A stretch of DNA of 19,735 nucleotides from an uncultured Brevundimonas sp. (GTDB taxonomy: Bacteria > Pseudomonadota > Alphaproteobacteria > Caulobacterales > Caulobacteraceae), in contig NZ_CALTWS010000024.1 in NCBI RefSeq assembly GCF_943913055.1, positions 1 to 19,735 of the forward strand, in the 5' to 3' direction. How positions within the stretch are numbered: position 1 is the first letter of the stretch; every line of letters starts with the position of its first letter. Shown one piece after another: positions 10,773 to 18,092 of the stretch. Both the position numbers and the translations under genes were made by a program. Below the pieces are notes generated by a model, which was not told the DNA's origin, made no database searches, and saw only the letters and a program-made list of their open reading frames with translations.

Positions 10773-12641
10773 TCAGAGGGCCGTCTGGGTCAGAGCGTCC
10801 AGTACGGCCTTGCCATACCGGTCCAATTTGGTCTGACCGACCCCGGCGATATGTCCCAGAGTGTTAAGATCGCCCGGCTCGGCCAAGGCGATTTCCAGCA
10901 AGGTCTTGTCCTGAAAGATGACATAGGGCGGCACGCGCTGTTCGGCGGCGCGGTCGCGGCGCCAGGCGCGCAGGGCCTCGAAGCGGGCGCGGACATCGGC
11001 GTCCATCGTCTCCAGCGCGGCGTTGCGGCCCGTGCGGGTGCGCTCGCGAGGGGACGATGAGCGGGCCGGGGCCTTGCGGACCTCGACGACCCGCTCGCCG
11101 CGATAGACGGCGCGGACGGCCTCCGGCTCACCCAGCCGGATCAGGGGTTTGCCCTCGTTCGGGTCCTCGACCAGCAGGCCGTCGAACATCAGGTGATCGA
11201 CCACGTCGCGCCAGGTGTGGCTGGCGGTGTCCGCCCCGATGCCCCAGGTCGACAGGGCCGTCTCCCAGGCCTGAACGTCGCGCGTCTTGCCCAGCAGATG
11301 GTCGATGACGCGGGTCTTGCCGAACCGCTCGCCCAGCCGCTGGACCGCCGCCAGGGCCTTCTGCGCTTGGACCGTCGCATCGAACACGGCGGGCGGATCG
11401 AGGCACAGGTCGCAGACGCCGCAGGGCTGCGCATCCGTTTCGCCAAAATAGCGCCGCACCGCCTGGGGGCGACAGGTCGCGCCGTCCAGCATGGCATAGA
11501 GGCGGCGTGCCTTTGACACCTGCACCGCCTTGACCTCCTCGGCCATCGGGCGACCGTCCAGCCGCTTCAGCGTCCAGGCGATGTCGGAGGGGCCGTACAG
11601 GGTTATGCCTTCGGCCGGTTCGCCGTCGCGGCCCGCGCGCCCGATCTCCTGCCAATAGGCCTCCAGCGATCCGGGCGGATCGGCGTGGATGACGAAGCGG
11701 ACGTCCGCCTTGTCCACCCCCATGCCGAAGGCGATGGTGGCGACCATCACTGCCCCGTCCTCGGCCAGGAAGCGGGCCAAGAGGCGGTCGCGCTGACGCG
11801 CATCCATGCCTGCATGATAGGCGATGGCGTTGACCCCGGCGTCGCGCAGGGCCCCGGCCACCCGCTCGCAGCCGTCTCGGCTGCCGCAATAGACGACGCC
11901 CGACTTGCCGCGCCGCTGGCGGACCAGTTCGATCACATGGGCGTCGGCCTTGGCGCGCGAGCCGTTCTCCTTGCGCTCTGCGGACAGTTGCAGGTTGGGG
12001 CGGGCAAAGCTGTCGACCAGGACCCGCGCCCCGTCCAGCCGCAGGGAGGCGACGATGTCCTCGCGCGTCCGAGCATCGGCGGTCGCGGTCACGGCGATGC
12101 GCGGCACATTCGGAAACAGGTCGGCCAGCCGCCCCAGACCGCGATAGTCGGGCCGGAAGTCATGTCCCCATTGCGAGACACAGTGGGCCTCGTCGATGGC
12201 TATGAGGGACAGTGGCAGGTCGCGCAGCCGATCGATCAGATGCGGCTGGGCCAATCCCTCGGGTGAGACATAGAGCAGGTCCAGCTGACCCGCCCGCGCC
12301 TGACGCCAGATTTCGGACCGCTCGTCCATCGACACGCCCGAGTCCAGCCGTGCCGCCGTCACCCCCTGCTGTTTCAGCGCCTCTACCTGATCGGTCATCA
12401 GGGCGATCAGGGGCGACACCACCAAACCCAGGCCGGGCCGCAGCATGGCGGGAATCTGATAGCAGACCGACTTGCCGCCGCCGGTGGGCAGCACGGCCAG
12501 CACGTTGCGGCCCGCCAGAATCTCTGTGACCACTTCGGACTGCAGCCCGCGAAAATCGCCGTGGCCCCAGACCCGCTCCAAGGTCGCGCGGGCGTCATCG
12601 AGGGTCGGCAGGGGAGCGTTACGGACTGAGTCGGCCAGCAT
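10773..12641 (-). CDS. recQ: ATP-dependent DNA helicase RecQ
   Basis: 3'-5' superfamily 2 helicase acting in recombination and restart of stalled replication forks. The 622 residues have the full RecQ layout. Motif I is LPTGGGKS (51-58), motif II IDEAH (149-153) leads into the aromatic-rich loop CVSQWGHDFRPDY (154-166), and motif III is VTATAD. The second RecA domain includes GMGVDKADVRFVIH and motif VI QEIGRAGRDG (331-340). The zinc-binding cysteines are C390, C407, C410 and C413. An RQC winged helix follows, then an Arg/Ser-rich linker (about 522-540) and a single HRDC domain (about 545-620) ending in LDRYGKAVLDAL. ATG 12641 is preceded by AAGG at 5-nt spacing. The gene is divergent from the rsmC-like gene, with only 73 bp between starts for both promoters. 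Confidence 0.96.
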   Translation of the reverse strand: MLADSVRNAPLPTLDDARATLERVWGHGDFRGLQSEVVTEILAGRNVLAVLPTGGGKSVCYQIPAMLRPGLGLVVSPLIALMTDQVEALKQQGVTAARLDSGVSMDERSEIWRQARAGQLDLLYVSPEGLAQPHLIDRLRDLPLSLIAIDEAHCVSQWGHDFRPDYRGLGRLADLFPNVPRIAVTATADARTREDIVASLRLDGARVLVDSFARPNLQLSAERKENGSRAKADAHVIELVRQRRGKSGVVYCGSRDGCERVAGALRDAGVNAIAYHAGMDARQRDRLLARFLAEDGAVMVATIAFGMGVDKADVRFVIHADPPGSLEAYWQEIGRAGRDGEPAEGITLYGPSDIAWTLKRLDGRPMAEEVKAVQVSKARRLYAMLDGATCRPQAVRRYFGETDAQPCGVCDLCLDPPAVFDATVQAQKALAAVQRLGERFGKTRVIDHLLGKTRDVQAWETALSTWGIGADTASHTWRDVVDHLMFDGLLVEDPNEGKPLIRLGEPEAVRAVYRGERVVEVRKAPARSSSPRERTRTGRNAALETMDADVRARFEALRAWRRDRAAEQRVPPYVIFQDKTLLEIALAEPGDLNTLGHIAGVGQTKLDRYGKAVLDALTQTAL

Positions 12642-12702
12642 CGGGGCCTTGTGCCGGATTTGTTCCGGGCTCGCCAGCTTCGCCTATGGCCTGAAAGCGG
12701 AT

Positions 12703-12708
12703 AAGGAG
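12703..12708 (+). promoter_or_regulatory. Ribosome binding site of the rsmC-like gene
   Basis: AAGGAG with 6-nt spacing to the ATG at 12715. It fixes the start, because the reading frame stays open for a further 243 bases upstream, across the start of the divergent recQ. Confidence 0.8.
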
Positions 12709-12714
12709 CCGCAG

Positions 12715-13686
12715 ATGACCACCACCCTCCTCTATGGCCGCCCGCCCGCCGTCTTCGATCCGCCCGGTAGCGCGACCCAGGTCTCGCCTCTGATCCCCGG
12801 TTCGGCTTCGCTGGAAGATGTCGAGCCCGGCTCGGTCGATGACATCATGATCTATGCCCCGCCCGGTGTGCTGGAGCGGCGTTATACCCTGGCCCTGGCG
12901 CTGCGGGCGCTGAAGCCCGGCGGACGGCTGGATGTCATGGCCCCCAAGGATAAGGGCGGGTCGCGTCTGAAGAAGGAGCTGGAGGCGCTGGGTGTCACCG
13001 TCGGCGAGACGGCCAAGGCTCACCATCGCCGCTGTGTCGTCACCTCGCCCGAGACGGCGACGGGTCTGGACGCGGCCATCGCCGCAGGGGCAATGCGCTT
13101 GGTTCCATGGGACGAGCAGTCTGAGCCGGGTGAAGGCTTTTGGTCGCAACCTGGCATGTTCTCATGGGATCGAGTCGACGCAGGCACTAATCGCCTCGGC
13201 GAATACTTCGCAGAGAATGGCGGGGTGGATTTGGGCTTCAAGGGCGCGGGTGCCGATCTGGGGTGTGGCTGGGGCGCATTGACCGACGCTGTCCTAATGA
13301 GCGATTCCCGCGTTAGCTCGATGCGCCTGATCGATGTGGACCGAAGAGCAATCAGAGCCGCGAAACAATACATCGGCGATCGCGAGGCCCACTTCGCAGG
13401 CACAGCACAAATCAGCTACCAATGGGCCGATGTTCGCCTGCTTGATGAGAACGCCGATCTGGACTTCATCGTCACCAATCCACCGTTTCACGATGGTGGC
13501 GCTGAAGACAAGCGATTGGGCCAAGCCTTCATCCGCAAGACGTCCGGAATGCTCAAGAAAGGCGGCGTCCTGTGGTGCGTCGCCAACCGGCACCTGCCCT
13601 ATGAGGCCGAGCTGAACGCCGCCTTCAAGCGCGTGCGGATGGTCGCCGATTCAGGTGGCTACAAGTTGTTCGAGGCAGTCAAGTGA
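12715..13686 (+). CDS. Class I SAM methyltransferase, RsmC-like (16S rRNA guanine-N2)
   Basis: 323-residue SAM-dependent methyltransferase of the RsmC/RlmG type, likely to methylate a guanine N2 in 16S rRNA (E. coli RsmC: G1207). An N-terminal degenerate methyltransferase-like half (residues 1-130, with LALALRALKPGGRLDVM) is followed by PGMFSWDRVDAGTNRLGEYF. Then come the SAM motif DLGCGWGALTDAVL and the catalytic FIVTNPPFHDGG, whose NPPFH is typical of guanine-N2 enzymes. The protein ends in LPYEAELN...GGYKLFEAVK, as in RsmC. The start is fixed by AAGGAG. It overlaps the rsuA-like gene by GTGA, which supports a shared 16S rRNA role. The central stretch 13081-13560 has clearly lower GC and different codons (see findings). 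The exact target base is inferred, so no symbol is given. Confidence 0.88.
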   Translation: MTTTLLYGRPPAVFDPPGSATQVSPLIPGSASLEDVEPGSVDDIMIYAPPGVLERRYTLALALRALKPGGRLDVMAPKDKGGSRLKKELEALGVTVGETAKAHHRRCVVTSPETATGLDAAIAAGAMRLVPWDEQSEPGEGFWSQPGMFSWDRVDAGTNRLGEYFAENGGVDLGFKGAGADLGCGWGALTDAVLMSDSRVSSMRLIDVDRRAIRAAKQYIGDREAHFAGTAQISYQWADVRLLDENADLDFIVTNPPFHDGGAEDKRLGQAFIRKTSGMLKKGGVLWCVANRHLPYEAELNAAFKRVRMVADSGGYKLFEAVK

Positions 13687-14456
13687 CCCTGCCCTCAACC
13701 AGCCCGACGGGCGATAGGGCAAACAAGACAGTCCCAACAAGCCGGGTGGACAAGCTGTTGGGCTCGATGGGGTATGGCTCTCGCACGGAGATGGCGCGAC
13801 TGGGTCGGGCGGGCGGAATCGTGCTGGACGGCGTCGAGCTGACCGATGTGTCGAAGCGCATCGCGGTCACCCCGGACCTGCCCGACCGCATGCAAATCGA
13901 CGGCCGGCCGCTGGACCCGCCCGCCGGCTTGGTCATGATGCTGCACAAGCCGCTGGGGATGACCTGTTCGCGCAAGGAGGACGGGGCGCTGGTCTATGAC
14001 GTCCTGCCCGACCGCTGGCGCAGGCGCGACCCGGCCATCTCTACCATCGGGCGGCTGGACAAGCAGACGACGGGCCTGCTGCTGCTGACCGACGACGGCG
14101 ACCTGCTGCACCGGGTGATTTCGCCGAAGCGCCATGTGGCCAAGGTTTACCGCGCCACCCTGGCCCGCCCGCTGGTGGGCACAGAACAGGCGGTGTTCGA
14201 GGCGGGCGGTCTGGTGCTGGAGGGCGAGGACAAGCCCCTGTCGCCCGCCGTTCTGGAGGTGCTGTCGCCGATCGAGGCGCGACTGACGGTGACGGAAGGG
14301 CGCTATCACATGGTGCGCCGGATGTTCGCGGCGGTCGGCAATCACGTCGAGGCCCTGCACCGCGAGCGGATCGGCGGCCTGAGCCTGCCCGACGATCTGG
14401 AGCCCGGCCAGTGGCGGCTGATGACGTCGGACGAGGTCGCGCTGATCTTCGCCTGA
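13683..14456 (+). CDS. rsuA: 16S rRNA pseudouridine synthase, RsuA family
   Basis: Isomerises a uridine in 16S rRNA (E. coli RsuA: U516) to pseudouridine. In its 257 residues an N-terminal S4 RNA-binding domain (about 19-75, beginning SRVDKLLGSMGYGSR) is followed by the catalytic domain. That domain has LHKPLGMTCS (87-96) and GRLDKQTTGLLLLTDDG (123-139), where D126 is the catalytic aspartate. The C-terminal stretch EGRYHMVRRMFAAVGNHVEALHRERIGG is very close to E. coli RsuA, so RsuA is preferred over RluB/RluE/RluF. The start is the GTG at 13683, overlapping the methyltransferase stop as GTGA. The first 18 residues are an extension ahead of the S4 domain. It probably shares a transcript with the rsmC-like gene. 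Confidence 0.88.
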   Translation: MTLPSTSPTGDRANKTVPTSRVDKLLGSMGYGSRTEMARLGRAGGIVLDGVELTDVSKRIAVTPDLPDRMQIDGRPLDPPAGLVMMLHKPLGMTCSRKEDGALVYDVLPDRWRRRDPAISTIGRLDKQTTGLLLLTDDGDLLHRVISPKRHVAKVYRATLARPLVGTEQAVFEAGGLVLEGEDKPLSPAVLEVLSPIEARLTVTEGRYHMVRRMFAAVGNHVEALHRERIGGLSLPDDLEPGQWRLMTSDEVALIFA

Positions 14457-14495
14457 CGGAACCGCAAGGCTTGTCGTCGCTTTAGCCTGCGCCCT

Positions 14496-14503
14496 GGAGA
14501 GGA
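14496..14503 (+). promoter_or_regulatory. Ribosome binding site of the FAD oxidoreductase
   Basis: GGAGAGGA ends 5 nt before the ATG at 14509. It is one of the strongest Shine-Dalgarno sequences in the window and marks a clear start after the 52-bp gap behind rsuA. Confidence 0.75.
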
Positions 14504-14508
14504 CGGAC

Positions 14509-15723
14509 ATGAGCGGCGCGACACACAAGCGGGATTTGCGAACCAGCCGACCGCTCTGGGCGGACAGCCCTGGACTGGGCGTGCCGGTGCGGCCGCTGAA
14601 AGAGGCGATCTCCGTCGACGTCGCCATCGTGGGGGCCGGGATCACCGGGGCCTTCATGGCGCGCGAGCTGAGCCGGGACCATTCCGTCGCGGTGCTGGAT
14701 CGCCGTCCGCCGCTGACGGGGTCGACCCTGGCGTCCACCGCCATGCTGCAGTGGGAGATCGACCTGCCGTTGACGGCTTTGACCGGAAAGCTTGGGGCCG
14801 AAAAGGCGCGTCGCGCCTATCTGCGGTCCTTCAATGCGGTTCAGGCGTTGAAGCGGATCGTGGCCGAAGAGCGGATCGTCTGCGGCTTGAAGGATCAATC
14901 GTCGCTCTATCTGGCGGGCGACACCTATGGTCACCGCGCGCTGGAGGCTGAGGCCGAAGCTCGCGCCGCCATCGGGCTGGACAGCACCTATGTCGGGCCC
15001 GCCGAACTGCGCGACAGGTTCGGCATCGATCGCACCGGGGCCATCTTCAACACGGGCTCGGCCAGTGCTGATCCGGGGCGTCTGGCCGCGGGCCTGCTGC
15101 GCCGGGCCAAGGCGAATGGGACCAAGATCTATTCCCCGGTCGAGGTCATGAAGGCGGTCAGCGATCCGGACGGGGTCACCCTGTTGACCGACGCTGGCCA
15201 CGCGGTGCGGGCGAAACAGCTTGTCTTCTGCTGCGGCTATGAGTTTCCCGAAGGCGTGCTGACGCCGGGCGCGAAGATCATTTCGTCCTGGGCCCTGGCC
15301 TCCAAGCCGCGCGCGACATGCCCCAGATGGTTGAGGGACACGCTCGTCTGGGAAGGGTCCGACCCCTATCTCTATTTCCGCATGGGCGGTGACGGTCGGC
15401 TGATCGTCGGTGGCGAGGACGAGGAATCGCCCGACGCTCACGAGGACCACGCCAAGCTGAAGCGCAAGCGCGACACCATCGCCGCCAAGCTCAAGGTCCT
15501 GCTGCCCGACCTGGAGTTCGAGGTGGACTACAGCTGGGCCGCCGCCTTCGGCGAGAGCAGTGACAGCCTGCCCTCCATCGCCCCTGTTCCGGACATGGAC
15601 CGCAGCTGGGCCGTCATGGGCCTGGGTGGCAACGGCATCACCTATTCGGTGATCGCCAGCCAGATCGTTGGGGCGGCGATCCGTGGCAAGACCGATCCGG
15701 ATGCGGACCTCTACGCCTCTTGA
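14509..15723 (+). CDS. FAD-dependent oxidoreductase, glycine/D-amino acid oxidase (DAO) family
   Basis: 404-residue flavoprotein of the DAO superfamily, presumably oxidising an amine or amino acid in the cytoplasm. The dinucleotide-binding fold starts at residue 37, VAIVGAGITGAFMAREL, with GAGITG at 42-47, followed by VAVLDRR as the second FAD-contact strand. The mid-part holds SASADPGRLAAGLLRRAKANG, typical of the DAO fold. The C-terminal FAD-binding segment is SLPSIAPVPDMDRSWAVMGLGGNGITYSVIASQIV. About 35 residues precede the FAD fold, with a conserved-looking RPLWADSP. The substrate cannot be read from the sequence. It lies 31 nt upstream of trpF on the same strand, so cotranscription is possible, although no step of tryptophan synthesis needs such an enzyme. 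Confidence 0.85.
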   Translation: MSGATHKRDLRTSRPLWADSPGLGVPVRPLKEAISVDVAIVGAGITGAFMARELSRDHSVAVLDRRPPLTGSTLASTAMLQWEIDLPLTALTGKLGAEKARRAYLRSFNAVQALKRIVAEERIVCGLKDQSSLYLAGDTYGHRALEAEAEARAAIGLDSTYVGPAELRDRFGIDRTGAIFNTGSASADPGRLAAGLLRRAKANGTKIYSPVEVMKAVSDPDGVTLLTDAGHAVRAKQLVFCCGYEFPEGVLTPGAKIISSWALASKPRATCPRWLRDTLVWEGSDPYLYFRMGGDGRLIVGGEDEESPDAHEDHAKLKRKRDTIAAKLKVLLPDLEFEVDYSWAAAFGESSDSLPSIAPVPDMDRSWAVMGLGGNGITYSVIASQIVGAAIRGKTDPDADLYAS

Positions 15724-15754
15724 CCACCGCCGACGTGGAGTGCACCTGCGGCTG

Positions 15755-16384
15755 ATGACTGACGTCAAAATCTGCGGCCTGACGACGCCTGAGACCCTGG
15801 ATGCCGCGCTGGACCATGGCGCAGCCTTCGTGGGGGCGGTGGTGTTTCCGAAAAGCCCGCGCCACATCGAGCCTCTGCATGCCGCGACCCTGTTCGAGCG
15901 GGCGCGAGGGCGGGCAAAGATCGTGGCCGTCACCGTCGATGCGGATGAGCGGCTGCTCACCGAGATCGCCCTGATCCTGAAGCCGGACCTGATCCAGCTG
16001 CACGGGCAAGAGACGCCTGAACGGGCAGAGCAGGTGCGCCGTCTGACCGGGGCCGGGATCATCAAGGCCGTGCCGGTTTCGACGCCCGACGACTTGCTGG
16101 CTGCCGACGTTTGGGGCGATGTCGCCGACCATCTGATGTTCGACGCCCGCCCGCCCGAGGGATCGGACCTGCCCGGCGGCATGGGGGCGCGGTTCGACTG
16201 GTCCATGATGCAGGGCCGCTCCTATCGCCGCCCCTGGTTCCTCGCCGGTGGGCTGAACCCCGAGAATGCCGCTCAGGCTGCGGCGATCAGTGGCGCACCG
16301 ATGCTGGACGTGTCCTCTGGCGTCGAAAGCGCGCCCGGTGTTAAGGACGCAGCCCGGATCGCGGCGTTCCTTCAGGCTGTGTGA
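15755..16384 (+). CDS. trpF: Phosphoribosylanthranilate isomerase
   Basis: Catalyses the Amadori rearrangement of N-(5-phosphoribosyl)anthranilate to CdRP in tryptophan synthesis. This is a 209-residue TIM barrel. C7 in KICGL is the general base and D130 in LMFDARP the general acid. The ligand-contact segments LIQLHGQE (79-86), WFLAGGLNPEN (161-171) and LDVSSGVESAPGVKD (184-198) are all present. The ATG at 15755 gives the family-normal N terminus MTDVKICGL. An in-frame GTG at 15740 would add five residues. The best Shine-Dalgarno-like GGAG sits 14 nt upstream, a longer gap than usual. The gene is first of the trpF-trpB-(small gene)-trpA run and overlaps trpB by GTGA. Confidence 0.96.
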   Translation: MTDVKICGLTTPETLDAALDHGAAFVGAVVFPKSPRHIEPLHAATLFERARGRAKIVAVTVDADERLLTEIALILKPDLIQLHGQETPERAEQVRRLTGAGIIKAVPVSTPDDLLAADVWGDVADHLMFDARPPEGSDLPGGMGARFDWSMMQGRSYRRPWFLAGGLNPENAAQAAAISGAPMLDVSSGVESAPGVKDAARIAAFLQAV

Positions 16385-17643
16385 CGGAGACCGCATTTCC
16401 GCCTTCGCTGCCTGCGAGACCACGCCCTGTGAACGCCATCATCCCCAACCAGTACGCCATGCCCGACGCCGAGGGTCGGTTCGGCCCCTATGGCGGACGG
16501 TTCGTCGCCGAGACCCTGATGCCGCTCGTGCACGAGCTGACGGCGGCCTATGAGGCGGCCAAGGCCGACCCTTCGTTCCAGGCCGAGCTGGACGGGTTCC
16601 TGACCGACTATGTCGGCCGGCCCAGCCCGCTGTATCTGGCCGAACGGCTGACGGACCATTTCAAGGGTGCCAACATCTGGTTCAAGCGCGACGAGCTGAA
16701 CCACACCGGCGCCCACAAGGTGAACAACTGCATGGGCCAGATCCTGCTCGCCATGCGGATGGGCAAGACCCGGATCATCGCCGAGACCGGAGCCGGTCAG
16801 CACGGCGTGGCCACCGCCACCGTCTGTGCCCGCTTCGGCCTGCAATGCGTCGTCTATATGGGCGCGACCGATGTGGAGCGTCAGTCGCCCAACGTCTTCC
16901 GCATGAAGCTGCTGGGGGCCGAGGTGGTGCCGGTGACCTCCGGCCGCGGCACGCTGAAGGACGCCATGAACGAGGCGATGCGCGACTGGGTCACCAATGT
17001 CGAGGACACCTATTATCTGATCGGCACGGCGGCGGGGCCGCACCCCTATCCGGCCATGGTCCGCGATTTCCAGAGCGTGATCGGCAAGGAGACACGCGCC
17101 GCCATGCTGGCCCGCAAGGGCAAGCTGCCGGATGCCTGCGTGGCGGCCATCGGCGGCGGCTCGAACGCCATCGGCCTGTTCCATCCCTTCATCGACGACG
17201 CCGGGGTGCGGCTGATCGGGGTCGAGGCGGCCGGGCGCGGGCTTGACGGGCCGGACCATGCGGCGTCGCTTCAGGGCGGTCGACCCGGCGTGCTGCACGG
17301 CAACCGCACCTACCTGCTTCAGGACGAAGACGGCCAGATCCTCGAAGGCCATTCCATTTCCGCCGGCCTGGACTATCCCGGCATCGGGCCGGAACACGCC
17401 TGGTTGAAGGACATGGGCCGCGCCGAGTATCGCGCCGCCACCGATGCCGAGGCGCTGGACGCATTTCAGCTCTGCGCGAAACTGGAGGGCATCATCCCGG
17501 CACTGGAGCCCAGCCATGCCCTGGCCCGCATCGGCGAGATCGCCAATGAAGTCGGCAAGGACGGCGACGTCGTGCTGAACATGTGCGGGCGGGGCGACAA
17601 GGACATCTTTGCCGTTGCAGCCCATCTAGGCGTGGAGCTTTGA
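16381..17643 (+). CDS. trpB: Tryptophan synthase beta chain
   Basis: PLP enzyme that joins indole and serine to make tryptophan, in an alpha2-beta2 complex with TrpA. It has 420 residues. The PLP lysine is K113 in ELNHTGAHKVNN, and E135 in ETGAGQHG matches the E. coli catalytic E109. The phosphate-binding loop is IGGGSNAIG, and YLLQDEDGQILEGHSISAGL and the C-terminal MCGRGDKDIF are typical. The GTG start at 16381 overlaps the trpF stop by 4 nt. About 20 residues precede the usual MPDAEGRFGPYGG start, so a later GTG (16429) is possible, but coupling favours the first. The next gene begins 2 nt after its stop, and that gene's ribosome binding site lies inside the end of trpB. Confidence 0.97.
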   Translation: MTETAFPPSLPARPRPVNAIIPNQYAMPDAEGRFGPYGGRFVAETLMPLVHELTAAYEAAKADPSFQAELDGFLTDYVGRPSPLYLAERLTDHFKGANIWFKRDELNHTGAHKVNNCMGQILLAMRMGKTRIIAETGAGQHGVATATVCARFGLQCVVYMGATDVERQSPNVFRMKLLGAEVVPVTSGRGTLKDAMNEAMRDWVTNVEDTYYLIGTAAGPHPYPAMVRDFQSVIGKETRAAMLARKGKLPDACVAAIGGGSNAIGLFHPFIDDAGVRLIGVEAAGRGLDGPDHAASLQGGRPGVLHGNRTYLLQDEDGQILEGHSISAGLDYPGIGPEHAWLKDMGRAEYRAATDAEALDAFQLCAKLEGIIPALEPSHALARIGEIANEVGKDGDVVLNMCGRGDKDIFAVAAHLGVEL

Positions 17644-17645
17644 CC

Positions 17646-18092
17646 ATGATCACCTTATTCCTCATCGCGGCTGTGGCCACGTCCACACAGGCGTCGCAGA
17701 CACCGACGATCACCGCTGCGCCTGAGATCAAGGTCGAGCGCATGACGCTGCCGGATATGCCCGGCGTCGTCATCGATCCGAGCTGCGGAGGACGGACCTT
17801 CATCGCCAGCATCGCGACCTGTGTGGCTTCGACTCAGGACGGTTTGCAGGCCGTAGCCGATCGCTACACCACGGCATTTGAGGGTCAGGGTTGGTTGCAG
17901 GCGTATGGGACAGACAATCGCATGATCTTCATCAAGCGCCGGGAAGGCGGAGGTTGTGACGGCTTCCAAGTTCAGGCATTCACAGACGACACCGTTCCCG
18001 CCGGACCCGATGTTCCAGCATACATCGCCTTTGCGACCATTCCGGGCGACGTGTGTTCCGATCCCGATGCCTCCGGAGCGGCACCCCAGTGA
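17646..18092 (+). CDS. Small exported protein of unknown function between trpB and trpA
   Basis: Not recognised. It encodes 148 residues with a probable signal peptide (MITLFLIAAVATSTQAS, about 1-17) and four cysteines in the mature part (C47, C59, C104, C137), enough for two disulfides in the periplasm. The hydrophilic centre includes LQAVADRYTTAFEGQGWLQAYG, and a short Asp/Ala/Pro tail ends the protein. GGAG (17634-17637) precedes the ATG with 8-nt spacing, and the start lies 2 nt after the trpB stop. Its stop overlaps the GTG of trpA (GTGA). It therefore appears translated and coupled to both neighbours. GC is about 61 percent (218 of 360 bases counted, 17641-18000), below the surrounding trp genes. 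It is probably a lineage-specific insertion with no obvious role in tryptophan synthesis. Confidence 0.72.
   Translation: MITLFLIAAVATSTQASQTPTITAAPEIKVERMTLPDMPGVVIDPSCGGRTFIASIATCVASTQDGLQAVADRYTTAFEGQGWLQAYGTDNRMIFIKRREGGGCDGFQVQAFTDDTVPAGPDVPAYIAFATIPGDVCSDPDASGAAPQ

Noticed and set aside
12654..12668. CCGGA-TTTGT-TCCGG inverted repeat between recQ and the rsmC-like gene, considered as a shared operator
   Set aside because: Five-base arms are common by chance in GC-rich DNA, and no second copy or known regulator motif supports it.
12472..12714. Upstream open frame joined to the rsmC-like gene
   Set aside because: It overlaps the start of divergent recQ, and the AAGGAG-preceded ATG at 12715 gives the normal protein start.
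14464..14490. Stem AGGCT/AGCCT after rsuA, considered as a terminator
   Set aside because: The stem is short with a 12-nt loop, and a Shine-Dalgarno follows instead of a T tract.
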